Below are positions 16,501-25,097 of a stretch of 64,000 nt of DNA, piece after piece (position 1 is the stretch's first letter; each line of letters starts with the position of its first letter). The DNA lies in the NCBI GenBank assembly GCA_900169975.1, contig LT827122.1, positions 1-64,000 of the forward strand, given 5' to 3'. The stretch comes from Pseudoflavonifractor sp. Marseille-P3106 (GTDB lineage Bacteria > Bacillota > Clostridia > Oscillospirales > Oscillospiraceae). Under the pieces are notes generated by a model that was given only the letters and a program-made list of their open reading frames with translations, was not told the origin of the DNA and made no database searches. The position numbers were made by a program, and so were the translations under genes.

Positions 16501-17073
16501 TTAATTCGCGCTCAGCATGCCGTCGGAATTTACCGCCACCGGCCATCCGGCAGCCACCACGGCGGCCGTTCCTGCCGCAGTCCCGCCCTTGGCCTGAATG
16601 GCGTCGCACAGGATCTGGAGATCCATGTGATACCCGTTGGCGGTCTTTACCGCTGCCTTTGTGAAGAGGTATCCGGTATCGTCATTCGGCGCAATGGGCT
16701 CCTTGCAGTAGTAGTAACCGTCTCTTCCCTGGAACCAGTCGCTTCCGGTCAGTCCAGTAAAAGCGAGATCATCCAGGCTGGCGGGCAGGGCCACCGCATT
16801 TCCACTGTCGTCCTGCCACGTGGGGACGAGGGCAACACGGATATAGGCGTCGATGTCGCCGGTGTTTTTGATGCTGACATTTGTTTTTACATTCCCATCA
16901 AATGTCTCGCTCACCTCGCTGGTCACATGACTGGCTTGGAACGTATTTTCCACCGCGTTGGTGGAGACTGCCAGCCAGGCGATCGTGCCGCCAACCGTGA
17001 GTGCCGCGATGAGGGCGACTGCAACAAGCAGGATGTGCGGCTTTGGGGATTTCATTTCATGTTTTCCTCTCAT
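16501..17073 (-). CDS. TasA-like fibre protein with SipW-type signal (copy 4)
   Basis: A 190-residue protein with a SipW-dependent signal (KPHILLVAVALIAALTVGGTIAWL) followed by the mature start NAVENTFQASHVTSEV, which matches the TasA/camelysin pattern of an Asn-Thr-Phe strand just after cleavage. The middle holds NTGDIDAYIRVALVP, the conserved beta strand of the family. ATG 17073 follows GGAGGGG. Its stop lies in the ribosome site of the MPQTG gene, so the two are coupled. It should be processed by the SipW-like peptidase and polymerise or cap the fibre. Confidence 0.8.
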   Translation of the reverse strand: MRGKHEMKSPKPHILLVAVALIAALTVGGTIAWLAVSTNAVENTFQASHVTSEVSETFDGNVKTNVSIKNTGDIDAYIRVALVPTWQDDSGNAVALPASLDDLAFTGLTGSDWFQGRDGYYYCKEPIAPNDDTGYLFTKAAVKTANGYHMDLQILCDAIQAKGGTAAGTAAVVAAGWPVAVNSDGMLSAN

Positions 17074-17090
17074 GTCCGTCCCCTCCTCTC

Positions 17091-20000
17091 TCAGCCCTTT
17101 TTATTGTAGACGTTAGAAGCAGAGTTGCCGCCGCTGAGCCACTTGTTGTCATCCAAGTGGTTGGTGAAGCCGGAGGCCGCCGTGTATGCACCCGGTTCAA
17201 TCCTGCTGATCTGCGGATCGTTTGTCTTGGAAATCGGAATGTTATTGCTGCTTGCCAACGCATACCGCCAGGACCAGTCTGTTTTTTCCGTGACCGTGTA
17301 GTTCTTGCCGCAGACCAGACGGGTAACCGTCTTGGAGGCCTGGTTGCCGGTTCCGAAGTCCTTGGCCGGGATCGCTACCTGGAAGCTGCTGCTTCCGTCG
17401 GAGACCGTGAACAGGAAAGACTGGGTGTAGATGCTGTTGTTCCCGGTCAAAGTCTTGGTAATGGTCATGTTGAAATGGTTGATGTGGATGGTAAAGTCAT
17501 GGCCGGTATCGCCTTCCACCGCGGGGATCACAGTGAGTGCCCCGGCCGGAGCGGCATAGGACACCCCGCCCACCTTGCAGGTCAGACCGGTGACATTGAA
17601 ATCGGCGTCCTTCTCCCCTGTGGTATAAGCCGCCCCATTCAGGAGCCCATCGGAAGTCCCAACCTGTGCAAAGGTCAGCGCAAAATCGGTTACGCTCGGC
17701 TTCACGCCGGAGACACCGGGAATTGCGGTGTGGTCGCTGTGGTCATCCGCCCAGGTATCGCCCACGGCAATTCCGTTTTCAGCGGTGCCCCATTCCTGGA
17801 GGCCAACATTCACGCCGTAATCCGCCCAGACATCGTTGGCCGTCACGGTGAAGCCGGGCTTCAGGACGTGGACGGCGGGAGCCTGTGGGGTGACAGTCAC
17901 GGCCTCCACCGGTTCATTCCCCAAGCTGTCGGTTCCAATCGTACTGGAGGGCGTCACCTCGCAGGAAAGGGTATAGGTGGTGCAATCGGCGGGCTTAGGG
18001 GTCGGCATCATACCGCCGGTCCATGTCCATGTCTCGAGAGATTCCCCCGCAGCGATGGAACAGTTTCCCAGAACAACACCTGTGCTGTCTTTCAGTGTGT
18101 AGAGAATATCCACATAAGCGTTGTTCACTCCATCAGGCTCATAGCCGTCGGCATAGGCAAGCAGTCTTTCAAACTCAGGAGCGTTGCCTAAATAAATGGT
18201 TTGATTTTCGGAGGCAATCTCATAGCGGATTGGAATATTGACGTTGGGAGCTACAAATAGCTCTGCTGCCGTCTGGGCCTCCGCACTGGCATAGATCCCA
18301 GAGGTGCCGCTGGTGTTGGAGGGCACGTTGTTGCCGCCAAACCCATAGGTGTTCAACTTCACAGGAATCGTGATGATTAACATATTTCCATGCGCAGAGG
18401 GCGTTGCATAGACTGCATTGGTTTCTGCATCGGAGAAGTCAAATCCGGTAACCTGCACTGCATTGCCGCTCACGTTTACCGTCGCATCTCCATATTCCAC
18501 ACTCTCTCCAAAGGTTGGTGCGCTGTTGGTTCCCCCAATGCAGGGAGCCGTATAAACCTGAATCCCGGAGGTGTCTTCTGCACTGACGCCGTCAAACTCG
18601 AAGTATTCGGAAAGCACATCCTGCACCACCGCGTTTTCGTCAAGCGTCACCGAAGTGGTGGAACCGGTCACGGTAGAAGAAATGTTTCCAAATACGCTAT
18701 TCAAATCATCCGTATTGCCAGCCGTCAGATAGTAGTTCGGTGTCTCTCCTTCAGAGTTCGTGTATCGGCTTCCGAGGCTATCCATAGAGGAAGCGTTGGG
18801 ATACTCGGAGGACACTGCGTGCATAAACTTATTTGCGTTGCCACTAAAATCTTGGGTATCTGCGCCATCAAAAATTCCAACGGTGTATACCGTGGCTCCC
18901 TGCCCGGAACTCTCAGGGCTCGCCTTAATGGTCTGGGATGCGGTAATTGCGGCATTTGCCACAGCAGAGTCAAAACCGCTGATCCCCGGCACCCCATCGG
19001 TAAAAAGAATTACCACACGATTGCGGGTCTCACCTTCTGGAACTGGGCACGCCGCCAAAATATCATTTGCCATTGACATGCCGTTCCCGGTCTGGGTTCC
19101 ACCGTAGGCCGTCAGTGCCGCAATGGCGTCCGTCACGTTGGTATAGCCAGCATCTGTGCTGACATCCTGGAGCGCATTGGACAGCCCATTGTAGTAATCC
19201 ATAGTCCCGTACTGAGCGCCATTCTTGGCATAGCCGGTGGGGAAATAGTAGGTTGAAGGATAGCCATCAACCGGCTGCGTACCGTACCAAGTCGTGCCCG
19301 TTTGAATACTGCCCACGCCAGTCAGCAGCTCTGTATTGTTATAGCCATCGCTGGAGAAGCCCACAATGGCGATTCGATGGTCCACGTCGTTTTCCACTGC
19401 GTCGCTCTGAACGGCTGCCACAAAACTGGTGACTGCGGACGTCAGCGCGTCCAGCCGTGTAGTGCTCTCAGTGGTTGTTGTCGCACGATAAAACGCGAAC
19501 GGAGGAAGATCATTTCCACCTACGGCCGCACTGTGGAATCCCAGCGAATCTGTATAGGAATAGGTGTAGATTCTGTTGACTATCGAACCGCTGCGAGAAA
19601 TCGTCACAACTACCCATTCATAGTTGTCGTTGTTTTTCACATAAAGACTAATTTGATCGTTTTTGTTTGTAGCATTATAGAGATTCCTGGTCTTTTCAGA
19701 GACTAAATTATACGTTGTTTTTGTCTGTGTAGTAAAGTCGTAGGCCATACTCCCGGACTGATCCAGTACCAGCACAATGTCGCTGGGAATGGGATCTCCG
19801 CCGCTCTGAGTCATTGCTCCGGTGGCGTAGGCCTCCAGCGTAATAAGGTAGTTATCGCCAGCCTTTTCAATCCTCTTATTTAACTCCAGTCCGTCCACAT
19901 CGGGGGCGTCCCCTGACAGCAGAGCAGGCAGGAGGGCATAACTCCGGGCCATCATCATACGGGCCAGAGGCTGCCGCTTTTCACCGGTAACCGCCGGCAT

Positions 20001-20645
20001 CAGGGGGCCGGCCTCCGTCATTGCATAAACATCATTCTCTTCTTTGACGGGCTGTGCGCCAAAAATCATTTGACGGATATAGTCACGAAGCGCTTCTTCC
20101 TGCTCTTCGGTCAGCTGTTCCAAGGCTTCCTCATAAGCCACATCATCCAGCACATCCAAATATGCATAGAGCTCTTCCACGCTCATGGCGCTGAAATCCG
20201 CTTCCGGCGCCAGTGGGATCTCCGTGACGGCAGGGGTCTCCGTAACCACAGGGGTCTCCATAACCACAGGCGTCTCAGTGACAGCCGGGGTCTCCGTCAC
20301 AGCTGGGACCTCGGCCGGAGTTTCCGTCTCAGCGGGAGCCTGGCTCCCGGCGGGGGCGGCAGACGGCTCGGACGGGCTCTCAACGGGTGCCTGCGTCTCC
20401 GCAGGCTGGGACTCCTGGGGCTGGACCGTGGTCTCAGGCTCCACCGACGGGGCTTCGCTCTCGACGGCGGGCTCACTGGCCGCAGGGGCCTCGGGGGGCG
20501 TCTGGGTCGTCACTTCGGTGGTCTCAGAGGGTCCGGTGGTGATGATGGTCTCGCTGGCGGGCTCATCAACAGCCACGGCCGGGGAGAAGATGGACACGAC
20601 CATGCACAGGGCCAGCAGCATTGCAAGTGTTTTTTTCAGTTTCAT
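17091..20645 (-). CDS. Large VWA-domain adhesin
   Basis: A 1184-residue secreted protein. Signal peptide residues are 1-26. A Pro/Thr/Glu-rich low-complexity region with repeats of PAVTETP/PVVTETP runs to about 150. A helical segment (VEELYAYLDVLDDVAYEEAL) follows. The von Willebrand A domain starts at about 290, with MIDAS motif DQSGSM (about 295-300). Beta-rich Ig-like segments follow, and the C-terminus is a Cna/DUF7601-like domain (FNMTITKTLTG to NHLDDNKWLSGG). No LPXTG signal is visible. ATG 20645 has AGGAGG. It is likely the adhesive tip or subunit linked to the TasA-like fibre. Confidence 0.85.
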   Translation of the reverse strand: MKLKKTLAMLLALCMVVSIFSPAVAVDEPASETIITTGPSETTEVTTQTPPEAPAASEPAVESEAPSVEPETTVQPQESQPAETQAPVESPSEPSAAPAGSQAPAETETPAEVPAVTETPAVTETPVVMETPVVTETPAVTEIPLAPEADFSAMSVEELYAYLDVLDDVAYEEALEQLTEEQEEALRDYIRQMIFGAQPVKEENDVYAMTEAGPLMPAVTGEKRQPLARMMMARSYALLPALLSGDAPDVDGLELNKRIEKAGDNYLITLEAYATGAMTQSGGDPIPSDIVLVLDQSGSMAYDFTTQTKTTYNLVSEKTRNLYNATNKNDQISLYVKNNDNYEWVVVTISRSGSIVNRIYTYSYTDSLGFHSAAVGGNDLPPFAFYRATTTTESTTRLDALTSAVTSFVAAVQSDAVENDVDHRIAIVGFSSDGYNNTELLTGVGSIQTGTTWYGTQPVDGYPSTYYFPTGYAKNGAQYGTMDYYNGLSNALQDVSTDAGYTNVTDAIAALTAYGGTQTGNGMSMANDILAACPVPEGETRNRVVILFTDGVPGISGFDSAVANAAITASQTIKASPESSGQGATVYTVGIFDGADTQDFSGNANKFMHAVSSEYPNASSMDSLGSRYTNSEGETPNYYLTAGNTDDLNSVFGNISSTVTGSTTSVTLDENAVVQDVLSEYFEFDGVSAEDTSGIQVYTAPCIGGTNSAPTFGESVEYGDATVNVSGNAVQVTGFDFSDAETNAVYATPSAHGNMLIITIPVKLNTYGFGGNNVPSNTSGTSGIYASAEAQTAAELFVAPNVNIPIRYEIASENQTIYLGNAPEFERLLAYADGYEPDGVNNAYVDILYTLKDSTGVVLGNCSIAAGESLETWTWTGGMMPTPKPADCTTYTLSCEVTPSSTIGTDSLGNEPVEAVTVTPQAPAVHVLKPGFTVTANDVWADYGVNVGLQEWGTAENGIAVGDTWADDHSDHTAIPGVSGVKPSVTDFALTFAQVGTSDGLLNGAAYTTGEKDADFNVTGLTCKVGGVSYAAPAGALTVIPAVEGDTGHDFTIHINHFNMTITKTLTGNNSIYTQSFLFTVSDGSSSFQVAIPAKDFGTGNQASKTVTRLVCGKNYTVTEKTDWSWRYALASSNNIPISKTNDPQISRIEPGAYTAASGFTNHLDDNKWLSGGNSASNVYNKKG

Positions 20646-20662
20646 GGAAGGTTCCTCCTCTC

Positions 20663-20917
20663 TCAAGTGTTAACCGGATCCGGCTCAACAGACTCCGCCG
20701 GAGGGGCTACGGGGCTCTCCACCGGGGCCTCAGTGACCGCCGGGGTCTCAGTCACGGCGGGGGGACCCGCTGCGGCGGGGGGCGCTGGGTGTGTTTTTTT
20801 CTCAACCTCCTGGCCCCCCGCATTAGGAAGGGGGCCCTTGTCGGCTTCTTTCTTTAAAAAAAAAAAACAACCACCATGCACAACATCTCCTGTCAAGTCC
20901 TCCGCACCCCCTATCAT
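20663..20917 (-). other. Open Pro/Thr-rich stretch, possible lost tail of TasA-like gene
   Basis: This minus-strand frame ends PAVTETPAVTEAPVES and PAESVEPDPVNT, the same low-complexity type as the adjacent VWA protein. It lies in the same frame as the TasA-like gene 20951-21565, separated from it by that gene's TAA. A T12 run (A12 at 20856-20867 on the plus strand) and a C12 run in the 3' end of the upstream gene bracket it. It could be a coding tail reached by slippage in both tracts, or debris. It has a weak own start (ATG 20917, GGxGG-less). Confidence 0.35.
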
Positions 20918-20950
20918 ATGCCTGATGACCGCGTGGGGGCCGGGAGATGT

Positions 20951-21565
20951 TTAAAAGAGACGGGGGGGGGGGGCGGCGGGCCATCCCTTCACGTCCAGGA
21001 CAGTTTCCCCGACCGCCGTGTCAAAGGTATTGTTCTGCCCCTGCACCGCCTGTGCATCCACCAGGATGTCAAACCGGGAGTTCATATAGGTATTGCCCAT
21101 CTTTGTATCGAAGGTGACCGAAGAGATGAGCATTTCCGTCTTTTCTCCGGGCTGGAGCAGCGTGTTGTAGCGGTAAAACCCCTCGCTGTCCATCGTCCAG
21201 TACTGGGCGTAGCTCGCCAGGTCCAGCTGGAACTGGCCGTCGGTCGCCAGGGGTGACCCGCCGGCATCAACCGCAGAGGGGGTGAGCTTCACGCGGACGT
21301 AGCAGGGATTCTTGCCCGTGTTCTCCACGTACACCCGCTTATCCACAGTCACTCCGGGCATCACGCTGGCCCCGGTGGGATAGAGCTTGTTGAAATCGTC
21401 CCACGTCACTCCCTGCTTCCCCTCGTCGTGAAGGGTAATGTTGACATTGCCCGCAGTGATGACGTTGTGCGCCATGCCCTGCGCAGTGAGATACGCATAG
21501 GTGCCCGCCGCCGCGACAGAGAAGATCAGCACCAGAGACGCAAAAATGGCCAACTTTTTCTTCAT
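20951..21565 (-). CDS. TasA-like fibre protein (copy 3), ends in poly-C tract
   Basis: A 204-residue protein with SipW-type signal KLAIFASLVLIFSVAAAGTYAYL and mature AHNVITAGNVNITLHDEG; NTGKNPCYVRVKLTP is the conserved strand. It ends GWPAAPPPRLF. The APPP codons are a run of 12 C (G12 at 20962-20973 on the plus strand), 8 bases before the TAA. One base more or less would replace the last residues and bypass the stop. The start ATG 21565 has an AAAGGCGG site. Second-last of the three tandem TasA genes before the VWA adhesin. Confidence 0.8.
   Translation of the reverse strand: MKKKLAIFASLVLIFSVAAAGTYAYLTAQGMAHNVITAGNVNITLHDEGKQGVTWDDFNKLYPTGASVMPGVTVDKRVYVENTGKNPCYVRVKLTPSAVDAGGSPLATDGQFQLDLASYAQYWTMDSEGFYRYNTLLQPGEKTEMLISSVTFDTKMGNTYMNSRFDILVDAQAVQGQNNTFDTAVGETVLDVKGWPAAPPPRLF
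20962..20973. repeat. G12/C12 homopolymer in a coding 3' end
   Basis: Twelve consecutive G on the plus strand, coding C12 in the TasA-like gene. This length is prone to slippage in cells and in sequencing. Confidence 0.9.
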
Positions 21566-21721
21566 GGAAAAACCGCCTTTCTTTCTGAGAATCGGTGGAT
21601 GTATGTGATCGTTCAGAGTTTAAGCATACCGCCTTCCGGGAAAGCGGCACGCCTAAAGCCTGACAACTTTTGCGAGGGAGGGTGGGGAGGCCGCGCCTCC
21701 CCACCCGGAATTTGGTTTGGA

Positions 21722-22393
21722 TCAGGCGTCGAAAGCGGCAAAAGCGGCGGTGACGCTGTTAAAGCCCTCAGCCTGGATGGCGTCGGCGACGATGTTCATG
21801 GTGAAGCCGTTGCCGGTGCCGATGGCGGCCAGCTCAGTGTTGGTGAAGCCGCCGGGAATGGTCACGGAGGTGAACAGGGCGCCGGTGGTCTCGCCGGCGG
21901 CCAGACGGCCGGCATTCTCGCCGCCCACATAGTTGTAGACATAGGTAATGGTATCGGCCTCCGCAGATTCGGTAATGGCGGCGCGGCTCCAGTCGGCTTC
22001 CACATGACCGCCGAAGATGGTGGCCAGATCGGTGATGTTGTGGGCGGCGCAGGCAGCCTTCCAGGCGGCGGCGTGGGAGACGGTGACCTTCACGCGGACG
22101 TAGGTGTCGCTGCTGTTGGCGTCAACGGTGACAGTGGGATCCTTGGGCAGGACAGCGCCGGGGTAGACGTTGGAGTAGGTGTTCTCGGTCACACGGGCAG
22201 CTTCCTGATCAGCGGTCCAGGTGTCGCCGGTCTTGCTGACAGGGGCCTCGTTCAGGGTGATGGCCACGTTGCCCACGGTAAAGGTGTTGTTGGCGGTCTT
22301 GGTGTTGGTGAAGTAGGCCAGGGTGCCGGCGATGGCCATGGAAGCGATGATCATGATGGAAAGGCCGGCGACGAGAATGCTTTTCTTCTTCAT
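21722..22393 (-). CDS. TasA-like fibre protein (copy 2)
   Basis: A 223-residue protein with signal KKSILVAGLSIMIIASMAIAGTLAYF and mature TKTANNTFTVGNVAITLNEAP, the clearest TasA/camelysin start in the operon. ANSSDTYVRVKVTVSH is the conserved strand. ATG 22393 follows AAGGAG. It lies 70 bases after copy 1, in one operon with the SipW-like peptidase, which should cleave before the NNTF segment. Likely the major fibre subunit or a variant of it. Confidence 0.85.
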   Translation of the reverse strand: MKKKSILVAGLSIMIIASMAIAGTLAYFTNTKTANNTFTVGNVAITLNEAPVSKTGDTWTADQEAARVTENTYSNVYPGAVLPKDPTVTVDANSSDTYVRVKVTVSHAAAWKAACAAHNITDLATIFGGHVEADWSRAAITESAEADTITYVYNYVGGENAGRLAAGETTGALFTSVTIPGGFTNTELAAIGTGNGFTMNIVADAIQAEGFNSVTAAFAAFDA

Positions 22394-22463
22394 AATGATT
22401 TCTCCTTATTATTTTAATTTAAAATACGGCGCTTTTCAATGGTTTTTGGCGGATTTTACCGGC

Positions 22464-23030
22464 TTATGCGGCGGTGTTCCAGTGCCCAATGGCGGCCTGA
22501 TCGGCCAGGGCCTGAGCAGCAGTGGGGGTTTCGGCGGTGCCGTTGGCCTGGTAGGCAAAGGCGTCGATCACGATAGTGCTTTGGGCGACAGTCTCAATGT
22601 TGGCGGAGGTAACGCTCGCACCATCAATGGTGACCGTGGTGAAGAGGGCGGTCAGAGGCAGCGCCTCGGTGGAAGCGGAGTTGTCAACGACTTCCTTGTA
22701 GCGGTAGATGTTGCCGGTTCCCTCAACCAGGGACCAATCGCTGTTGATGTTCAGCGCGGCATAAGTTCCGAAGCCGTTGTTGATCTTGGCGTAGACGTAG
22801 CAGGGCTCGCTCTTGGCGCCCACAGAGACCACAGGGGTCTTGTCGATCACGGCGCCCGGATAGATCTTGGAGTTCTGCTCATAGGTCTCGGTCAGGGTCA
22901 GGGACATGTTGCCGAAGGTAAAGGTGTTGGTGACCTCGCCAGTTTGAGCAGAAAGGAATGCCAGGGTGCCCCCGATGGAGATGGCGGCTACGAGAGCCAG
23001 GGACGCAATGATGGTCAGTGTCTTTTTCAT
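22464..23030 (-). CDS. TasA-like fibre protein (copy 1)
   Basis: A 188-residue protein with signal MKKTLTIIASLALVAAISIGGTLAFL and mature TGEVTNTFTFGNMSLTLTE; GAKSEPCYVYAKINN is the conserved strand. ATG 23030 has GGAGGAAC upstream. The frame continues 22 codons above it, but that part overlaps the peptidase stop and has no ribosome site. It is the first fibre gene after sipW. Confidence 0.85.
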   Translation of the reverse strand: MKKTLTIIASLALVAAISIGGTLAFLSAQTGEVTNTFTFGNMSLTLTETYEQNSKIYPGAVIDKTPVVSVGAKSEPCYVYAKINNGFGTYAALNINSDWSLVEGTGNIYRYKEVVDNSASTEALPLTALFTTVTIDGASVTSANIETVAQSTIVIDAFAYQANGTAETPTAAQALADQAAIGHWNTAA

Positions 23031-23092
23031 GTGTTGTTCCTCCTCAAAATCTTTCAATTCAAAATAGCTTTTCTCTATAATATGGACACGCT

Positions 23093-23647
23093 TCAACGCG
23101 GATTTCCTTCTGCTTCCCGCTTTGCTTTCTTCTCTGCGGCCTTCCGGTCTGCGGCGTCCGCCTTATCCAGAAGATCAGGCAGGAACAGGAGTACCACCAG
23201 GATGACCACCGCCGCGCCGGAGACGTACATGCCGGGGGGCTGGGTGATCCAGCTGGCCGCAAAGCCCAGCTTGGGAATGGAGAACCGGGGGACCCCGATC
23301 AGATTTTCAAAGAGGACCGGGGAACCGTCGGCGGCCTCATTGGCGTCTCCCTTGGTCCGGAACTGCCGATTTTCGCTGTCCACCTCAATGACTCGGTGGG
23401 TGGCCACGGTGAGGTTCTCATCCAGGACGAAGGTAATGGGGTCGCCCACCTGCACCGCTTCCGGCGCTGTCTTTTTCACATAGATCAGCGATCCCACGGG
23501 ATAGGTCGGCTCCATACTGCCGCTGAGCACGGTGTAGGGGGTGTACCCGATCAACCGCACGCCTGCCAGGAGGAAGGCCAGAACCGCCACGCACAGGACC
23601 AGGACCCAGGTGACCGCGTTCCATACTTTTTTTACAGTCGGATTCAT
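23093..23647 (-). CDS. sipW: SipW-type (ER-type) signal peptidase I
   Basis: A 184-residue membrane peptidase with an N-terminal segment (WNAVTWVLVLCVAVLAFLLAG). Box B reads YTVLSGSMEPTYPVGSLIYVKK with catalytic Ser (about 42). The ATHRVIEVD box contains His in place of the Lys of ordinary signal peptidase I, and GDANEAADG is box E. A C-terminal membrane span ends in a basic tail. The Ser-His type is the SipW/ER class that matures TasA-like proteins. ATG 23647 has AGGAGG. It heads the run of TasA-like genes. Confidence 0.9.
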   Translation of the reverse strand: MNPTVKKVWNAVTWVLVLCVAVLAFLLAGVRLIGYTPYTVLSGSMEPTYPVGSLIYVKKTAPEAVQVGDPITFVLDENLTVATHRVIEVDSENRQFRTKGDANEAADGSPVLFENLIGVPRFSIPKLGFAASWITQPPGMYVSGAAVVILVVLLFLPDLLDKADAADRKAAEKKAKREAEGNPR

Positions 23648-24110
23648 ATACCGCCTCCTCACGCCGCCGCTCCGGCGGCAAAATGGGCCTTGCTTTGCCC
23701 GATGTTGTTATTAGTATAATTTTCAATGGTTACATTTAGGTCATTTTTTAAAAAACTTTTTTCTTTCTCTGCTCCCGTGTTGAAAAAAGCAATTTTCTCC
23801 CTGATCTGTGCCCTCCTCAAGGCAGAACAAACGCGGAGCCGGATCCTCGGCTCCGCGTTGAGACTGTCGAAAAAGTGGCTTCGCCGCTTTTTCGAGCAGG
23901 ACGCAGCCCGTCGCGCGCACGCATGGTCCGCCTTCGGCGGACCATGCGCACACTTACGGGCTGAGAGGTGTTTTCCGCCACGTACACGCCGCGGCAGAAA
24001 ACGGATCCCACCTCTTTCGCGCCTGCAGGCACGAAACTCTGCGAGGCTTTTTCGACAAGCTGAACGCGGAGCCGAATCCCCGGCTCCGCGTTCTCTCTCT
24101 GTGAAAAACC
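23648..24110. other. Gap between sipW and sortase genes
   Basis: It contains the 263-bp inverted-repeat element (23830-24092) and, next to sipW, AT-rich sequence on the minus strand with a TATACT-like -10 candidate. I see no gene. The sipW-TasA genes therefore probably have their own promoter here. Confidence 0.6.
23830..24092. repeat. 263-bp inverted-repeat element with nested hairpins
   Basis: Both ends carry near-identical hairpins (AACGCGGAGCC ... GGCTCCGCGTT), each followed inward by a TGTCGAAAAAG arm, so the ends form an imperfect inverted repeat of about 45 bp. The centre has a perfect stem (GCATGGTCCGCC with its complement, TTCG loop) inside a wider CAGCCCGT/ACGGGCTG pair. No coding frame is convincing. 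This fits a small non-autonomous (MITE-like) element or a large structured intergenic RNA. Confidence 0.6.
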
Positions 24111-24905
24111 CTATTTCTCCACCTGCCGCGCCACCACCACGATGCGCCCGTTCTGAATCGAAGATCGCTCACAGGTGGCCAGCATCAGCAATTTCTCCCC
24201 ATAGGCCGGAGTGATCCCCGTGTCATAGAGAGCGGCCGCTTTCAGTCCCGCAAGATAGGCGTCAAACTGCGCCTCGCCGGCAAACTCCACCTGCCTGTGG
24301 GGCTTAAAGGCCGTCTCATCGGAAGAGGCGTCATAGAGCATGGCGCAGAATACCTCATAGGTCCCCGTTCCGGCCAAAGTCTCCAGCCGGAGGTACCGGT
24401 GGTCCTCCCAGAAGCTCCTCTTCTCATACCCGGTCAGGTCGTGAAACATGATCCCGCTCTTCATATTGTGTCCGTATATAATCAGGAGATCGGAGGCCGG
24501 GTCGGTCCCACAGCGCTGATCCAGAAACGGGAGACCGTTGATGTCGTACTCCCCGTCAAAGTTCCGGCGCAGGTAATACTCCCCGTCCTTTCCCTCCCCC
24601 GCCCGCATCACCGGGTAATCCACAGCGGTGCCGGGGATCGTGATCCAGCCCGCAAAGTCCCCGTTGCGCGCCGTGAGCGCCGCAAACCGCTCCGCCTGGG
24701 TGAGGGGCTTCCCGGAGTCCGGAACAACCTGGCCCGCGGGCTCCTCCACCAGTTCCCGGAGCTGGGTGACCTCCCGCTGGGTGGCGTCCCGCTGCGCCCG
24801 ATACCGCAGCAGCAGTCCGCCGCTGACCAGAAAGACCGCCAGGCACACCAGCGCCGCCAGCCGGGGAAAGATGCGCCCGCCCTTTTTCTCTGCCCGCTCC
24901 GCCAT
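24111..24905 (-). CDS. Class B sortase
   Basis: A 264-residue membrane-anchored transpeptidase. The N-terminal basic patch and membrane segment are at about 11-29. The sortase fold follows, with GWITIPGTAVDYPVMRAG (about 84-101), the catalytic His in IIYGHNMKSGIMF (about 144-156), the catalytic Cys in LLMLATCERSS (about 239-249) and the catalytic Arg in NGRIVVVAR. The YGHNM and TCE motifs and the extra N-terminal helices are class B. ATG 24905 has GGAGGG. It lies upstream of the SipW/TasA/VWA genes, so it probably links or anchors the fibre; the only clear sorting signal in the operon is MPQTG. Confidence 0.9.
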   Translation of the reverse strand: MAERAEKKGGRIFPRLAALVCLAVFLVSGGLLLRYRAQRDATQREVTQLRELVEEPAGQVVPDSGKPLTQAERFAALTARNGDFAGWITIPGTAVDYPVMRAGEGKDGEYYLRRNFDGEYDINGLPFLDQRCGTDPASDLLIIYGHNMKSGIMFHDLTGYEKRSFWEDHRYLRLETLAGTGTYEVFCAMLYDASSDETAFKPHRQVEFAGEAQFDAYLAGLKAAALYDTGITPAYGEKLLMLATCERSSIQNGRIVVVARQVEK

Positions 24906-25097
24906 AATCGACCCTCCTGCCGCTGTTTGTTTTCCGCTCTCATTCTACTCCGCCGCCGCCCGCCCGTCCACCCCCATTTTGCCGGGAGGCCTTTTCCGCG
25001 CTTGCTCTGCTTTACAAAGAATGGTATGATGGGAAAAATAAAAACTGCCAAACAGGCTTTTGAAAGCCACGGTTTTGAAAGAGAGGAAATCTGTGAC

